Shown here piece by piece: positions 1-8,611 of a stretch of 22,543 nt of DNA. The notes under the pieces were generated by a model, which was given only the letters and a program-made list of their open reading frames with translations, had not been told where the DNA came from and did no database searches. The DNA is taken from contig UQMQ01000021.1 in the NCBI GenBank assembly GCA_900542245.1, forward strand, positions 1-22,543, given 5' to 3'. The stretch comes from an uncultured Eubacteriales bacterium (GTDB taxonomy: Bacteria; Bacillota; Clostridia; Peptostreptococcales; Anaerovoracaceae). The stretch's first letter is position 1. Every line of letters begins with the position of its first letter. Both the position numbers and the translations under genes were made by a program.

Positions 1-142
1 TTTAACTTAGGTATCTATTTTTGTAAAATCATTTACTCTCTACACTTTGAATTATACAGGAAGCTACATAATAAAGAAAATTTCTCTCGTCATGCCCTGT
101 CCTGCCGATACAGAAAATGCAAAAAGAATGCAATGACATGGC

Positions 143-171
143 TTGATTCCTTTCCCAAAGACCGCTATACT
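143..171 (+). promoter_or_regulatory. Sigma-A promoter of the CoA-transferase gene
   Basis: A -35 box TTGATT (143-148) is separated by 17 bases from a -10 box TATACT (166-171). Transcription would start near base 178 and give a leader of about 80 bases before the start codon at 258. The remaining sequence from base 1 is AT-rich and holds no ORF or RNA structure that I can recognise. Confidence 0.6.
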
Positions 172-203
172 GAAAAACAGAAAAGATGCGCTGCACATCT
201 CCA

Positions 204-221
204 CAGATTCAGATTCAGATT
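204..221 (+). repeat. Three tandem copies of the hexamer CAGATT in the 5' leader
   Basis: CAGATT occurs three times in a row, followed by CA, about 20 bases upstream of the Shine-Dalgarno sequence of the CoA-transferase gene. It is seen directly; no function is claimed. Copy-number slippage would change leader length but not the reading frame. Confidence 0.6.
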
Positions 222-257
222 CAAATGTGAATGCAGCACAGAAGAGGAGGACGCAAG

Positions 258-1766
258 ATGGCTTTAGAACCAGATTTTAAAAAAAGATTACGTAGCGATA
301 GGGCTGAAGTGCTGATTACAGACGCCGAAACTGCAGCGATCATGATTCAGGACGGCATGGCGGTCGGCATCAGTGGCTTTACCAATGCCGGTTATCCAAA
401 AGTCGTGCCGCATGCGCTCGCGGAGCAGATTAAGAACGGGCGTAAGGTTAAAATTGCGCTTTACTCCGGCGCCTCGGTGGGACCGGAGGTTGACACCGAG
501 CTGACGGAAGCCGGCGCCATCGCAAAGCGCATTCCTTATCAGACCAATTCTGCCCTGCGCAAGGCTATCAACGACGGTAAAGTCGGCTATGTCGACATGC
601 ACCTCGGCCGCAGTCCGGAATTTGTCGCAGCCGGACATGTACGAAAGCCGGATATCGCCCTCGTAGAGGCACTCGCCATCACCGAGGACGGGCATCTGAT
701 TCCGACCACCTCTGTCGGCAACACCCCTACCTATGTAGCGGAGGCGGACGCGGTTATCGTTGAGATTGCGATGTCCAAGCCACTGGCCCTAGAGGGCATG
801 GCCGATGTTTACATGTGTCAAAAGCCGCCTTGCCGCCAACCGATCCCGCTGACGCATCCGGGCGACCGCATCGGTACTCCGTACATTCCTTGCGGCTGGG
901 ATAAAATCAAGGCGATTGTCATTTCCGACCGCAGCGACCTGACCAGACCGCTGGCCGCGATTTCCGAGGATTCCAAAAAAATCGGTCAGAATATCATCAG
1001 ATTCTTTGAAGACGAGGTTGCTGCAGGCCGCTTAGGCAAATCTCTGCTGCCGATCCAGTCAGGCGTCGGTTCCGTCGCTAACGCCGTCCTCTACGGTCTG
1101 CGGGATTCCGCATTTGAAGGTCTGACCTGCTATACCGAGGTCATTCAGGATTCCATGCTCGACCTCGTCAAATGCGGCAAGGCAGACATCGCCTCCTGCA
1201 CCGCACTGGCACCGTCGCCGGAAGCGCAGACTGCGTTCTTTGATGACATTGATTTTTATAAAGAACACATTATCTTCCGCCCGCAGGAGATTTCCAATTC
1301 CATCGAAGTCTCCCACCGACTGGGTCTGATCGCCATGAATACCGCATTAGAGGTAGACATTTACGGCAATGTGAATTCCACCCATGTGCAGGGCAAAAAA
1401 ATGATGAACGGCATCGGCGGTTCGGGCGATTTTTCCCGTTCCGCGTCGCTGGTCATCTTCACAACATCTTCCATCGCCAAGGACGGCGCAATCTCTTCTA
1501 TCGTACCGATGTGTCCGCACGTGGATCACACCGAGCATGAGGTCATGGTCATCGTCACCGAACAGGGCTATGCGGATCTGCGCGGGCTCTCACCAAAAGA
1601 GCGCGCAGTCTGCATCATCGAAAACTGCGCGCACCCGGACTATCGTGATGCGCTCATGGACTACTTCCAAAGAGCCTGCGCCGCATCTCCTTGCCAGACG
1701 CCGCATCTGCTTGATGAAGCGCTCTCCTGGCACAGCCGTTTTGAAAAAACAGGCAGCATGAAATAG
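258..1766 (+). CDS. Acetyl-CoA hydrolase/transferase family protein (succinyl-CoA:acetate CoA-transferase type)
   Basis: The 502-residue cytoplasmic enzyme belongs to the Cat1/AarC group of class I CoA-transferases, which move CoA between acyl-CoA (succinyl-, propionyl- or butyryl-CoA) and acetate. Glu294 in YTEVIQD matches the catalytic glutamate that forms the glutamyl-CoA thioester in this family. The motif GIGGSGDF at 385-392 is the conserved glycine-rich loop near the C-terminus. The start at 258 is chosen because AGAGGAGG lies 7 bases upstream; an in-frame ATG at 231 has no ribosome site. Length is normal for the family. The gene is monocistronic and convergent with the histidine kinase gene, with only 4 bases between the stop codons. 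The family is secure; the acyl substrate cannot be read from sequence. Confidence 0.92.
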   Translation: MALEPDFKKRLRSDRAEVLITDAETAAIMIQDGMAVGISGFTNAGYPKVVPHALAEQIKNGRKVKIALYSGASVGPEVDTELTEAGAIAKRIPYQTNSALRKAINDGKVGYVDMHLGRSPEFVAAGHVRKPDIALVEALAITEDGHLIPTTSVGNTPTYVAEADAVIVEIAMSKPLALEGMADVYMCQKPPCRQPIPLTHPGDRIGTPYIPCGWDKIKAIVISDRSDLTRPLAAISEDSKKIGQNIIRFFEDEVAAGRLGKSLLPIQSGVGSVANAVLYGLRDSAFEGLTCYTEVIQDSMLDLVKCGKADIASCTALAPSPEAQTAFFDDIDFYKEHIIFRPQEISNSIEVSHRLGLIAMNTALEVDIYGNVNSTHVQGKKMMNGIGGSGDFSRSASLVIFTTSSIAKDGAISSIVPMCPHVDHTEHEVMVIVTEQGYADLRGLSPKERAVCIIENCAHPDYRDALMDYFQRACAASPCQTPHLLDEALSWHSRFEKTGSMK

Positions 1767-1784
1767 CAGCTTACATCTGCTGCC
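1743..1784 (-). terminator. Rho-independent terminator of the M56/two-component gene cluster
   Basis: On the minus strand, perfect 7-base arms GGCAGCA and TGCTGCC (1778-1784 and 1752-1758) are followed by TGTTTTTT (1750-1743). The hairpin includes the stop codons of both convergent genes, and the T-tract lies inside the last codons of the CoA-transferase. The 19-base loop is long but contains a further GCAGC/GCTGC pairing option. On the plus strand there is no T-run after the hairpin. Confidence 0.6.
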
Positions 1785-2916
1785 TTGGTAAAACAACCCT
1801 AAAGGCGGTTCCACCCTCCGCGCGGGCTTCCGCGCGGACACTGCCGCCATGCAGCCGCGCGATTTCGCGCACAAGTGCAAGTCCCAGACCCACGCCGCCC
1901 ATCTGGCGGCTTCTGGATTTGTCCACACGAAAGAACGGTTCGAAGATGCTCTCCATGCAATCCGCCGGAATCCCGCTTCCGGTGTCGGCAACCTCCAAAA
2001 TCACATTTTCATCTGCCTGCTTCACCGAGACGAAGACCGCACCGCCCGGCTTGTTGTATTTGATGGCATTTTCGATCAGATTAAACAGCAGGCGATAAAT
2101 CAGCGCGTCGCTGCCGACCATGCTGACTTCCTCACAGTCCTGCCGGAGCGTAACCTGGTTTTCCTGCGCGAGCGGTGCGAGGTCTGTCAAAATTTCCTCC
2201 GCAAGCGGCGCGAGCGCGATCTCATCCGTTCTCGATACGGACTGCAGATTGCTCATCGACAGCAAGGTACGGACAAGTGCGCTCAACCGATCCATCTGCT
2301 CCATCTGAAAAGCAGCCATCTGCATGGTTTCCGCATCTGCGTCCGTGTGTTCCTCGCAAAAAAGCTCCAGCTTTGTCTGCATCAGGGCTAGCGGTGTCCG
2401 CAGCTCATGCGCCGCATTTCCGGCAAACTGACGCTGCAGATCAAAGGAATGCGCAAGTCGGTCCAGCATACCGTTCACCGCGTGGCTTAACTGCCGAAAC
2501 TCTTGAATCGTGCTTTCATCGAGGCGGACACGCACCAGACTGTCCTGATTGATTTTTTCCGCCTGTGCGGTAAACCGGCGCAACGGCTGCAAGGCTCTGC
2601 CGCTGACAAAATACGCGATTGCTGCACTCAGCAGTGTGACCGCCGCCGTAAAGCACCATCCCATACGACCAAACAGTACCTTTGCGTCATAGATTTCCTG
2701 TGAAAACTGCTTCAAAAATCCGTTCATCTTCTCCGGCGGGATTTCAATGGTCATCACTTCGGCGTTTTCCGTCTGGTATTTGAGCATAAATCCGCCCAAA
2801 TCATCCATCCCGGTTGCCCCGGAGCGGTACAACAACAAATTCAGACAGATACAGGCACCGCCGATCAAAAGTGCGGTCATCAGTGTGATTCTCCACTGAA
2901 AGGATAGTTTTTTCAT
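1771..2916 (-). CDS. Two-component sensor histidine kinase
   Basis: This is a 381-residue membrane histidine kinase. A first transmembrane segment lies at about 10-30, a short extracytoplasmic loop of about 50 residues follows, and a second segment lies at about 84-106. Then come a HAMP-like linker, the HisKA helix with phospho-acceptor His170 in AAHELRTPLA, and a HATPase domain with N-box NLIENAIKYN, G1 box DTGSGIP, the FEPFFRVD stretch and the glycine-rich VGLGLALV lid. The start codon overlaps the stop of the response regulator gene by 4 bases (ATGA), so the two are translationally coupled. The small outer loop is too short for a large sensor domain, so the signal may be membrane- or envelope-derived. 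The specific stimulus is unknown. Confidence 0.93.
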   Translation of the reverse strand: MKKLSFQWRITLMTALLIGGACICLNLLLYRSGATGMDDLGGFMLKYQTENAEVMTIEIPPEKMNGFLKQFSQEIYDAKVLFGRMGWCFTAAVTLLSAAIAYFVSGRALQPLRRFTAQAEKINQDSLVRVRLDESTIQEFRQLSHAVNGMLDRLAHSFDLQRQFAGNAAHELRTPLALMQTKLELFCEEHTDADAETMQMAAFQMEQMDRLSALVRTLLSMSNLQSVSRTDEIALAPLAEEILTDLAPLAQENQVTLRQDCEEVSMVGSDALIYRLLFNLIENAIKYNKPGGAVFVSVKQADENVILEVADTGSGIPADCMESIFEPFFRVDKSRSRQMGGVGLGLALVREIARLHGGSVRAEARAEGGTAFRVVLPRQQM

Positions 2917-3590
2917 TCTCTTTCTCCATCTATCACATAACCCTCGCCGATTCGGTTGTGAATCGGATCATAACCCAGCGCGGTCCGCAGCTTTTTTCGC
3001 AGCGCGGACATATGCACGCGGATGGAATTGCTGAAGCTGTCCACACTCCCATCCCACACATGATCGATCAATTCCTCCTGGCTGACAGGGCGTCCCTGGT
3101 GCAGCAGCAGATATTCCAAGACCCCGCTTTCCTTTCTCGTTAACGGGATCGTCCGCCCCTCGACGGACGCCGTCCGGCTTCGGGAATCAAACCGCAGCGC
3201 GCCGCAGGAAAGGCAGACATCCTGCTGAATAAATTTGCGGCGTGTCAGGCTGCGGACACGCGCCTCCAGCTCTGCCAGATGAAACGGCTTGGAAAGATAA
3301 TCATTGGCACCCGCGTCCAGCCCCTCTACCTTGTCCGAGATCTCGCTGCGTGCGGAAAGAATCAGCACCGGAGTTTCCTGATCTGTTTTTCTCAACTCCC
3401 GCAATACGGTCAATCCATCTGTTTTCGGCAAATTTAAGTCTAGCAGCACTAAATCGTAACGCTCCACCGAAAGCAAAAATCGCGCGCTCTCCCCGTCCTC
3501 GCAGGTATCTGCTTCATACCCCGAAAGCCGCAGCTTTTTCGCGATGTCCTCACGCAGGGACTTTTCATCTTCTACCACCAAAAATCGCAT
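2913..3590 (-). CDS. OmpR/PhoB-family response regulator
   Basis: The 225-residue cytoplasmic regulator has an N-terminal receiver domain (about 1-115) beginning MRFLVVEDE, with phospho-acceptor Asp51 in LLDLNLPKT and the switch lysine in DYLSKPF. The C-terminal winged-helix DNA-binding domain (about 128-222) ends in the typical VRVHMSALRKKL and IGEGYVI stretches. The start at 3590 is preferred over an upstream in-frame ATG at 3647 because AAGGAGAG lies about 10 bases before it and the receiver fold starts exactly there. It should be phosphorylated by the overlapping downstream kinase. The gene follows the M56 protease gene after 90 bases with a possible promoter of its own. Its target genes are not evident. 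Confidence 0.94.
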   Translation of the reverse strand: MRFLVVEDEKSLREDIAKKLRLSGYEADTCEDGESARFLLSVERYDLVLLDLNLPKTDGLTVLRELRKTDQETPVLILSARSEISDKVEGLDAGANDYLSKPFHLAELEARVRSLTRRKFIQQDVCLSCGALRFDSRSRTASVEGRTIPLTRKESGVLEYLLLHQGRPVSQEELIDHVWDGSVDSFSNSIRVHMSALRKKLRTALGYDPIHNRIGEGYVIDGERE

Positions 3591-3645
3591 TGTTTTCTCT
3601 CTCCTTGCTTTCTGTTCAACCATAAATTCTAAGCTCTGCAAAGAC

Positions 3646-3654
3646 ATGATACCA
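3646..3654 (-). promoter_or_regulatory. Possible extended -10 promoter for the response regulator/kinase pair
   Basis: In the 90-base gap before the response regulator, the minus strand reads TGGTATCAT, an extended -10 element with a 5/6 match to TATAAT. The -35 region is weak (AACACA at 18 bases). It may give the two-component genes expression independent of the BlaI-type promoter. No terminator is visible between the preceding M56 gene and this site, so read-through is also likely. Confidence 0.35.
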
Positions 3655-3680
3655 TACAGACATAAAGTTTGTGTTAAGCC

Positions 3681-5633
3681 TTATCTTTTTGCCTGCGAGG
3701 GATCGTCCGCCTTACTCCGGCTCTGTTCTGCCTGCATGGCTTCCGGACTCTTTGCCGCTGCCAACATTTCGCGAAAAGCCTTTTCTCCGCCGAACGCGCT
3801 GTAGTCAGGCTCTGAAAACGCATCATAGCTTGTGATATCCACGCGGACGACAGCCGCGCCGAGACTGTCATATTCGGCCTCGATACGTTCCCGAATCAGC
3901 TCACAGGTCCTGGTGAAGTCCAAAGTATAGCTGCGCGGCAGCATGGTTTCTTCGTCCATCTCCATGGTAAAGCCAACGCTTTGATACAACGCATCTCTTT
4001 CGTTCGGAGCTTCATTCCACAAGTCAGAAAGTTCGATCCCGCTCGCCGATAAGACACTGCCCAGACCTTGATTCGCTGCGATCGCGCAGAACAGCTGCCA
4101 ATCCTGCGGCATGGTCACCTGATACGCATTGCCTTTGCGGGTAATACGATCGCTCTCCGCGGCTGCTTTGAGACACTGCCGCAGATTGCCGAGCAGATCG
4201 TCCTGTCCGTAGGAAGACGGTTCTCCGTCATAGCCGCTTGCGATTGTTTCTGCTCGCAGGGTCTGACTACCGACATCGATCCATCCCTGCCCCAAGGTAC
4301 TGTCCACACGCCGGATATAGGTCCGCACTGCACCGCCGCGCGTGCCCGTAAGATAATACGTAAAGGTATAGTCCGTATCCGCCTGCGCGGCATCCTCTGC
4401 TCCCAGCTCTTCCAAAGTTCTTGTCCCGAGTATGCAAAGCGGCGCTTCCGTCTGCTGTAGGTGCGCGGTCTCGCGCGTCCGCGCGCCGGAAAGTATACCG
4501 TAAGACAGGTTTATCGTTCTCTGCGCCTCCGCGCTGTTCACAGCCAATAGCTTGTCATAAGCCTCTGCGAGAGCTGCGCGGTTTGCTTGGGTATTCTGTC
4601 CGACCGGATTGAGTACAAAGCACACGCAGCCGATCACCAGCGCCAGCACTGCGGCTGCCGCGATCCAGGTCTTCGGCTTTTTGAAAGCTGCCAACGCCTT
4701 AACGCGCACGCTCACCTCCTTCTCTCCGCCGATAAACGAGGTCGTGCCAAGGACAAAGCGTTCCGTCCCGGCTGCTGCTTTCACCAGCGTTGTCGCGTAG
4801 GCCTTTTTGTCTCCGCTCAGACGCGCCGCATCGTAGTCGCAGTAGATTTCCATGTCGCGGCGAAATCTGCGGAACGCCAGCCAGATCACCGGATTCCACC
4901 AGCATATCGCCAGAATCAGTGCTGCCGATTGATTGCCTCCTAAGTCACCATGTTTCAAATGCGTCAGCTCATGCAGCAGCACCTGCCGCCGCTCCGCCGC
5001 GTCGAAGCCGGATTCCAACGCGATCACATACTGCCCGCGCATGCGTGTTAAAAAGGTCGTCTCCGCGCCCTCTTTGATGCAGATTCGAACTTTGTCATTC
5101 ACGCCGACCAGCACTTTCACCGCTTCCAGTTCCGCAAGCAGCGCAGCATCCCTGCTGTCCGTCAGCGCCTTGAGTTTCCTTTTTTGTATGCAGTTTCCTG
5201 TAAGCAGCCAGATACCCGTCAGAACCATACCGGCAAACCAGAGCCAGTTTTCCAGTTTGGCCCGCGAAGTCGTTGCGGCAAACTCGGCATCCAGCGTTTT
5301 GTCCGAAAACGGCACCCGCAGACTGAGATGATCCTTTTGAACGATATAGTAGTTACCCTGCTCTTCGATAGCAAAGCCTCGGGCGTTCAAATCCTCGTAG
5401 GGCTCTACCCAGACGGTCTCTACCGTAGATTCGCTCTGCGGCAGCCAGTTGCGTACCGCAAGACTGCTTTCCGGCATAAACTCCGCGATCGGACTGAAGA
5501 TAAACGATACTGCGACCAAAAGCCAGAGCCGCATATGCCCCCGCGGCGTGATCTGATTTCCAAACAGCAGCTTGATCAGCAGTACGAGCACAGTTGCCGC
5601 TGTGACCGCAATACTCAGATTCAGCATATTCAT
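3681..5633 (-). CDS. BlaR1/MecR1-like M56 membrane metalloprotease, shorter paralogue
   Basis: The 650-residue protein is an integral membrane zinc peptidase of family M56. It has N-terminal hydrophobic segments beginning MNMLNLSIAVTAA, a cytoplasmic protease domain with HELTH at 221-225 and the downstream zinc-ligand region MEIYCDYDA (Glu262), a last membrane span at about 322-342, and an outer domain of about 300 residues. In BlaR1 the outer domain binds penicillin, but here I see no SxxK/SxN/KTG set, so the ligand is unknown. The start is taken at 5633, because GGAGG sits 7 bases upstream and the paralogue also begins MNMLN; an ATG at 5639 is only 1 base from that site. It lies directly after the blaI-like gene. 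Its C-terminal tail is rich in charged residues and alanine. Confidence 0.85.
   Translation of the reverse strand: MNMLNLSIAVTAATVLVLLIKLLFGNQITPRGHMRLWLLVAVSFIFSPIAEFMPESSLAVRNWLPQSESTVETVWVEPYEDLNARGFAIEEQGNYYIVQKDHLSLRVPFSDKTLDAEFAATTSRAKLENWLWFAGMVLTGIWLLTGNCIQKRKLKALTDSRDAALLAELEAVKVLVGVNDKVRICIKEGAETTFLTRMRGQYVIALESGFDAAERRQVLLHELTHLKHGDLGGNQSAALILAICWWNPVIWLAFRRFRRDMEIYCDYDAARLSGDKKAYATTLVKAAAGTERFVLGTTSFIGGEKEVSVRVKALAAFKKPKTWIAAAAVLALVIGCVCFVLNPVGQNTQANRAALAEAYDKLLAVNSAEAQRTINLSYGILSGARTRETAHLQQTEAPLCILGTRTLEELGAEDAAQADTDYTFTYYLTGTRGGAVRTYIRRVDSTLGQGWIDVGSQTLRAETIASGYDGEPSSYGQDDLLGNLRQCLKAAAESDRITRKGNAYQVTMPQDWQLFCAIAANQGLGSVLSASGIELSDLWNEAPNERDALYQSVGFTMEMDEETMLPRSYTLDFTRTCELIRERIEAEYDSLGAAVVRVDITSYDAFSEPDYSAFGGEKAFREMLAAAKSPEAMQAEQSRSKADDPSQAKR
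4789..4902. repeat. Nearly identical 114-base block shared by the two M56 genes, copy 1
   Basis: By eye, this block differs at only 4 positions from 7700-7813, including silent sites, while the adjoining coding sequence of the two paralogues is visibly more diverged. It encodes the part of the protease domain from NPVIWLAFRRFRRD through CDYDAARL to AYATTL. Recent duplication with gene conversion over this block is the likely reason. Confidence 0.7.
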
Positions 5634-5689
5634 AGACATTCCTCCGTCATAATTGTTCCATTATGATTGACTTCTTCCTTATGTGCTTC

Positions 5690-6070
5690 CTACTCCATTT
5701 TTTCGATAATCTCCAGCAAGGTCTGCTGCTCCTCCTTGCTCAGGTTCTTGCCGGAAACCAGTGAGGATACCAGGAGCTTCGCGGAACCGTCAAAGATGCG
5801 GTTGATAAAGCTTTGCATTTCCTCCTTGCGGCAGGCTTCCTCGGTCACCGCCGCGCTGTAGCGGAAATTACGCGGGTGGCTCTCATCGGCTGCAATCGCT
5901 TCTTTTTCCACAAGTCTTCCGACCATCGTCCGGACGGTCGTATAACTCCAGCCCGCATCTGCGACTGCTTCGGCGATTTCCTTTAATGTCATTTTTTTAT
6001 CCTTGCACTGCCAGAGTGCCTTCATGATCGTCCACTCCGCGTCGCTGATGGAAACTTGTCTGTTCACCAT
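5690..6070 (-). CDS. BlaI/MecI/CopY-family transcriptional repressor
   Basis: The 126-residue protein is a typical full-length BlaI-type repressor. The N-terminal winged helix (about 1-75) contains ISDAEWTIMKALW, then a recognition helix region with WSYTTVRTMVGRLVEK. The C-terminal helices (about 80-126) form the dimerisation part. In characterised systems the membrane M56 protease triggers cleavage of this repressor when its outer domain senses the inducer, freeing the operators. A ribosome site AAGGAAAGG precedes the ATG. The gene lies 23 bases after one M56 gene and about 56 bases before the other, so one repressor is placed between two candidate partner proteases. The likely binding sites are the TACATTTGTA palindromes at 8585-8625. 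Confidence 0.93.
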   Translation of the reverse strand: MVNRQVSISDAEWTIMKALWQCKDKKMTLKEIAEAVADAGWSYTTVRTMVGRLVEKEAIAADESHPRNFRYSAAVTEEACRKEEMQSFINRIFDGSAKLLVSSLVSGKNLSKEEQQTLLEIIEKME

Positions 6071-6093
6071 GTTTCTTTGCCTTTCCTTATTCG

Positions 6094-8565
6094 CTATTTC
6101 GCTGCCAATGATTGAATCAGGTATCTGCCGTCCTTCTCCTTGAGAGTCAGAACAGAAGTACCGTCACCGCTATATATGTCCAAGCCTTTTTCTTTGATGT
6201 TCAAGGTTTCTCCGGTCAGAATCACGGTATCGCCGGATTTTTTGCCCTCTGTGACAATAAATTTACCGCCGCCCGCGTCACTGGTAAAGGTGATATAGCG
6301 GTCGATATCTTTTACATAGAACTGATTCCATTCTTTTTGCGTGTAATGCGTTCGGATATCGTCGAGCGTGATGCCTGCGTAATACTCGAGGCTTCGGTTA
6401 AGTCCCGCAGGGTCATAAGGTTTCACCGGCGTAATATAATTATCGACCGTCCAGCCATTTTTCCTGTATGCACGCCAGAATGCGGAGTCCTCAAATTTTT
6501 CTTTGAGTTCCGTCGTCCACCCCATAACATCATCAAACTGTGGATAATATCTTAAAAACTCAAAGAAATCCATTTTATCCGGGCTGCTGTATGCACTTGT
6601 GAAGTAGCAGTACAATGAAGTCTTGCCCCATGTTTCGAATGCCTGATTTAGTTCATCTTTTGTTTCTTCGTTCAAGTCCCCGTCCGGCTGCGAGAGCAGG
6701 AAATCCCAGTCCACAAGATGCAGACGGTTCTCCACCCACTCGAAGACCGCGGCGTTTTCCCGCTTCACTTCTTTGCCGTTTTTCAGTTTTTGTGTGAATT
6801 GTTTCGTGATTCGATAGCTGCCTTCCGGTAATTTGCCATACGCTTCGGCAAGATTAACGGTCAGCCACCTGCCTTCGGTACCCTCTAGGGTCTCCGTACT
6901 TAGCTTGCTCTTATCAGGGGCAACGGGACGAGAAACCTTTTCCCATTGATTGTCCGCGTATGTACTCGCATCCTTTCCGATATATCGTTCCAAACGATAG
7001 TCGGTGTCATAAATCAGGACAGGACTTGGATTATCATACTCGCAATTGCTGATATACAGCTGCAGTTCGTCTGTACTCTCGGCAGTTGCATAAAAAGTCA
7101 TGTGCAGATTCGTATCTTCATATTCTTTGAGAAGTTCCGTCAGCTTCGGCGAATGCACGCGTTTCCCGTTGATGCCGAGATCTTTCTCGCCTTCTTCTTT
7201 CGGCCATGTATAAATGCAATACACGTCGTTCCCTGCCGTCTCGTCCCGAAGCAAGGTAACGGAGTCTTGCATGGTATACATATAGACTTCCAGTTTGTAC
7301 TTGAAATCATTCTCGTTTTTGACAGGCTCGCCGTCCGTAAAATCTCCTTCGTCAAAAGTGCGGAACAGTTTTAAAAGTTCTTTCTGCTGCTTCACATCGT
7401 CGATCCGAATAAAGTCATCATTAAACTCATGATCGGCATCCCGTTCTATCCTGATAAAGGATATATCCGCAAGCTGCATATCGTGAAAAAACCGGATGCA
7501 CGGATCACTGCTCTTCGGATTTACAACAAAGCATACACAGGCGCAAATCAGCGCGAGCGCGGCGAGGACTGCGATCCAGAGCTTCGGTTTCTTGAACGCC
7601 GCCAGTGCTTTGACGCGCGCGCTCACTTCTTTCTCTCCGCCGATGAACGAAGTTGTGCCGAGAAGAAAGCGTTCAGTTCCCGCCGCGGCTCTGACCAGTG
7701 TTGTCGCGTAGGCCTTTTTGTCCCCGGTCAGACGCGCCGCGTCGTAGTCGCAGTAGATTTCCATGTCGCGGCGAAATCTGCGGAACGCCAGCCAAATCAC
7801 CGGATTCCACCAGAACGCGGCAAGCACAGCCGCGGCAACAAAATTTTTCCATAAATCACCATGCACGAGATGCGTCAGTTCATGCGCCAGTACCTGCCGC
7901 TGCTCTTCCTCGCTGAATCCGTTTTCCAACGCGATCACATACTGACCGTCCAGCCGCGTCAGAAACGTTGTGTCCGCGCCTTGCTTGATCACGATCTTCG
8001 CACGGCTGCGGATGCCGATCTTCGTCCGAAGTTCCGTAAGCATCATCAGCTGCTGTGCCTCTTCACGATCTTCCAACATGCGCAGTTTCTTTCTCTGCTT
8101 TCCGATCCCGATCAGAAGCCAGCCCAGAACCATCAACACGCCCATGACGTAGATCCCGGTCTGCAGCCTTCTTGCAGACTCCGATGCCGTGAAGTCACCA
8201 GTCAGCGTCCGGTCTGTGAACGGTACCTGCATGCTGACATGAGCCTGTCCGTTCACCCCTTGCGTATCGACCATCTGTCCATCTGCCTGCTGCCTTTCGT
8301 CCGCAGTCTCGCTAAGATAGTCTGCCTGTCCCGTCCATGCGCTGGACGTACCGATGCGTGCCTGCGTCTGCGGCAGATAAGTTCTGACCGCAAAATCACT
8401 CTCCGGCAGTATCCCCGCCAGCGGCACCGCCAGCATCGCCACCGCCGGCAGCAGCCATAACAGCATATGTCCCCGCGGTGTGATCTTGTTTCCAAACAAC
8501 AACTTGAGCAGCAGCACCAATGCTGCCGCCGCCGTTACGGCAATGCTCAGATTCAGCATGTTCAT
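6094..8565 (-). CDS. BlaR1/MecR1-like M56 membrane metalloprotease with long outer domain
   Basis: The 823-residue protein has membrane segments at about 5-23, 34-52 and 136-154, and a cytoplasmic zinc protease domain with HELTH at 228-232 and MEIYCDYDA (Glu269). A fourth span lies at about 329-349, followed by an outer region of about 470 residues. Within that region, LPEGSYRITKQF resembles an Ig-like domain often attached to clostridial M56 proteins; no penicillin-binding motifs are visible. BlaR1 itself is about 600 residues, so the outer part is unusually long. GGAGGAGAGG sits just upstream of the ATG. It is the first gene after the operator-promoter and has the reversed order relative to usual blaI-blaR1 pairs. 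Protease class is secure; the sensed ligand is unknown. Confidence 0.88.
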   Translation of the reverse strand: MNMLNLSIAVTAAAALVLLLKLLFGNKITPRGHMLLWLLPAVAMLAVPLAGILPESDFAVRTYLPQTQARIGTSSAWTGQADYLSETADERQQADGQMVDTQGVNGQAHVSMQVPFTDRTLTGDFTASESARRLQTGIYVMGVLMVLGWLLIGIGKQRKKLRMLEDREEAQQLMMLTELRTKIGIRSRAKIVIKQGADTTFLTRLDGQYVIALENGFSEEEQRQVLAHELTHLVHGDLWKNFVAAAVLAAFWWNPVIWLAFRRFRRDMEIYCDYDAARLTGDKKAYATTLVRAAAGTERFLLGTTSFIGGEKEVSARVKALAAFKKPKLWIAVLAALALICACVCFVVNPKSSDPCIRFFHDMQLADISFIRIERDADHEFNDDFIRIDDVKQQKELLKLFRTFDEGDFTDGEPVKNENDFKYKLEVYMYTMQDSVTLLRDETAGNDVYCIYTWPKEEGEKDLGINGKRVHSPKLTELLKEYEDTNLHMTFYATAESTDELQLYISNCEYDNPSPVLIYDTDYRLERYIGKDASTYADNQWEKVSRPVAPDKSKLSTETLEGTEGRWLTVNLAEAYGKLPEGSYRITKQFTQKLKNGKEVKRENAAVFEWVENRLHLVDWDFLLSQPDGDLNEETKDELNQAFETWGKTSLYCYFTSAYSSPDKMDFFEFLRYYPQFDDVMGWTTELKEKFEDSAFWRAYRKNGWTVDNYITPVKPYDPAGLNRSLEYYAGITLDDIRTHYTQKEWNQFYVKDIDRYITFTSDAGGGKFIVTEGKKSGDTVILTGETLNIKEKGLDIYSGDGTSVLTLKEKDGRYLIQSLAAK
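7700..7813. repeat. Nearly identical 114-base block shared by the two M56 genes, copy 2
   Basis: This is the partner of 4789-4902, in the same orientation about 2.9 kb away, with 4 mismatches counted by eye. Unequal recombination between the two copies would delete the blaI-like gene and fuse the front half of this M56 protein to the outer domain of the other one. Confidence 0.7.
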
Positions 8566-8584
8566 AGCCTCTCCTCCCTTTGTC

Positions 8585-8594
8585 TACATTTGTA
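8585..8594. promoter_or_regulatory. BlaI-type operator, downstream copy
   Basis: TACATTTGTA is an inverted repeat TACA-N2-TGTA, the core bound by BlaI/MecI-type repressors (the Bacillus licheniformis bla operator has TTACATATGTAA). It lies about 10-20 bases downstream of the predicted transcription start and is identical to the copy at 8616-8625. Confidence 0.7.
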
Positions 8595-8611
8595 ATCCCT
8601 CTTGTAGCTTT

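Noticed and set aside
1..142. Possible upstream gene end or RNA in the first 142 bases
   Set aside because: No frame, tRNA-like fold or terminator could be supported.
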